A stretch of 64,000 bases of DNA from an uncultured Muribaculaceae bacterium (GTDB lineage Bacteria > Bacteroidota > Bacteroidia > Bacteroidales > Muribaculaceae). The notes below the pieces were generated by a model. The model did not search any database and was not told the origin of the DNA. It saw only the letters and a list, made by a program, of their open reading frames with translations. Positions within the stretch are counted from its first letter, which is position 1, and each line of letters starts with the position of its first letter. Positions 63,930 to 64,000 of this stretch are shown here, in pieces. A program made the translations under genes and the position numbers. The DNA lies in assembly GCA_910588245.1 (NCBI GenBank), contig CAJUQP010000014.1, positions 7,809 through 71,808 of the forward strand, read 5' to 3'.

Positions 63930-64000
63930 ATCATTTCTTTTTCTCTATTAGAGTTTAAATAAACTTATATGTTACGCACGAGTATTGCACCTCCAATTGT

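Noticed and set aside
63930..64000. BlaI-type repressor gene at the right edge
   Set aside because: Expected from family context, but the 71 bp show no frame that can be identified as one.

Overview
The window is chromosomal DNA from a Bacteroidota bacterium of the order Bacteroidales. The signs are a SusC/SusD pair, GLPGLI and M56 genes, GYF_2/CD225 proteins, many lipoproteins with S/G-C lipoboxes, a long SecA with a C-terminal SEC-C zinc motif, and repeated TAnnTTTG promoter elements with a TTG about 20 bp upstream. The GC-rich coding style and gene content suggest a gut Muribaculaceae-like species; the family name is inference. There are no rRNAs, CRISPR arrays, phages or full insertion sequences. 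One tRNA gene is present (Gly, anticodon CCC).

Left region (1-13.8 kb). A leftward MacB-type ABC exporter operon contains an HlyD-like adaptor, an ATPase and four FtsX/MacB permeases that form a duplicated two-gene cassette. It starts from a sequence closely matching a sigma-54 promoter with TGTCCG inverted repeats upstream. Divergent from it is a rightward operon: nitroreductase, ROK kinase, GH29 alpha-L-fucosidase, CutC and a double transglutaminase-fold protein.

Middle-left (14-26.7 kb). This holds an outer-membrane protein, an RsuA/RluB pseudouridine synthase with a long Q/N/R/G/Y repeat tail at its N-terminus, AsnS, a DUF4105 membrane protein, an alkaline-phosphatase-fold protein that appears to have lost its catalytic residues, SecA, and two leftward GYF_2 + CD225-like membrane proteins.

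Middle (26.7-41 kb). A membrane-spanning TPR/AraC-type regulator is followed by phased direct repeats and then SusC, SusD and a DUF4369-thioredoxin lipoprotein. After the tRNA-Gly gene comes a complete RND efflux operon (outer-membrane factor, adaptor, inner-membrane pump).

Middle-right (41-50.9 kb). This holds a probably highly expressed surface lipoprotein and OmpA pair behind a long leader, a secreted protein with a sorting-domain-like C-terminus, Hpt, Adk, a protein with the exact domain order of the type IX secretion protein PorE, and CysS.

Right region (51-64 kb). Leftward genes are a DUF3467 protein, a LolD-like ATPase, TcdA, a small metal-binding protein, CopA and a NOL1/NOP2/Sun-type RNA methyltransferase. 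Two rightward genes follow (RsmI-like methylase, YycJ-like metallo-hydrolase), then a lipoprotein, and finally a leftward M56 (BlaR1-like) protease, GLPGLI protein and TonB-dependent outer-membrane protein.

The most unusual structure not explained by genes is a family of AAAGGTT/AAAGTTT arrays. They begin at or just after the stop codon of a gene and usually switch to the complementary AACCTTT form before the next start codon, so the RNA could fold into long hairpins. The best candidates for under-described systems are the M56-GLPGLI-TonB operon, whose protease carries a plug-like tail, and the one-component TPR/AraC regulator with its phased operator next to SusCD.
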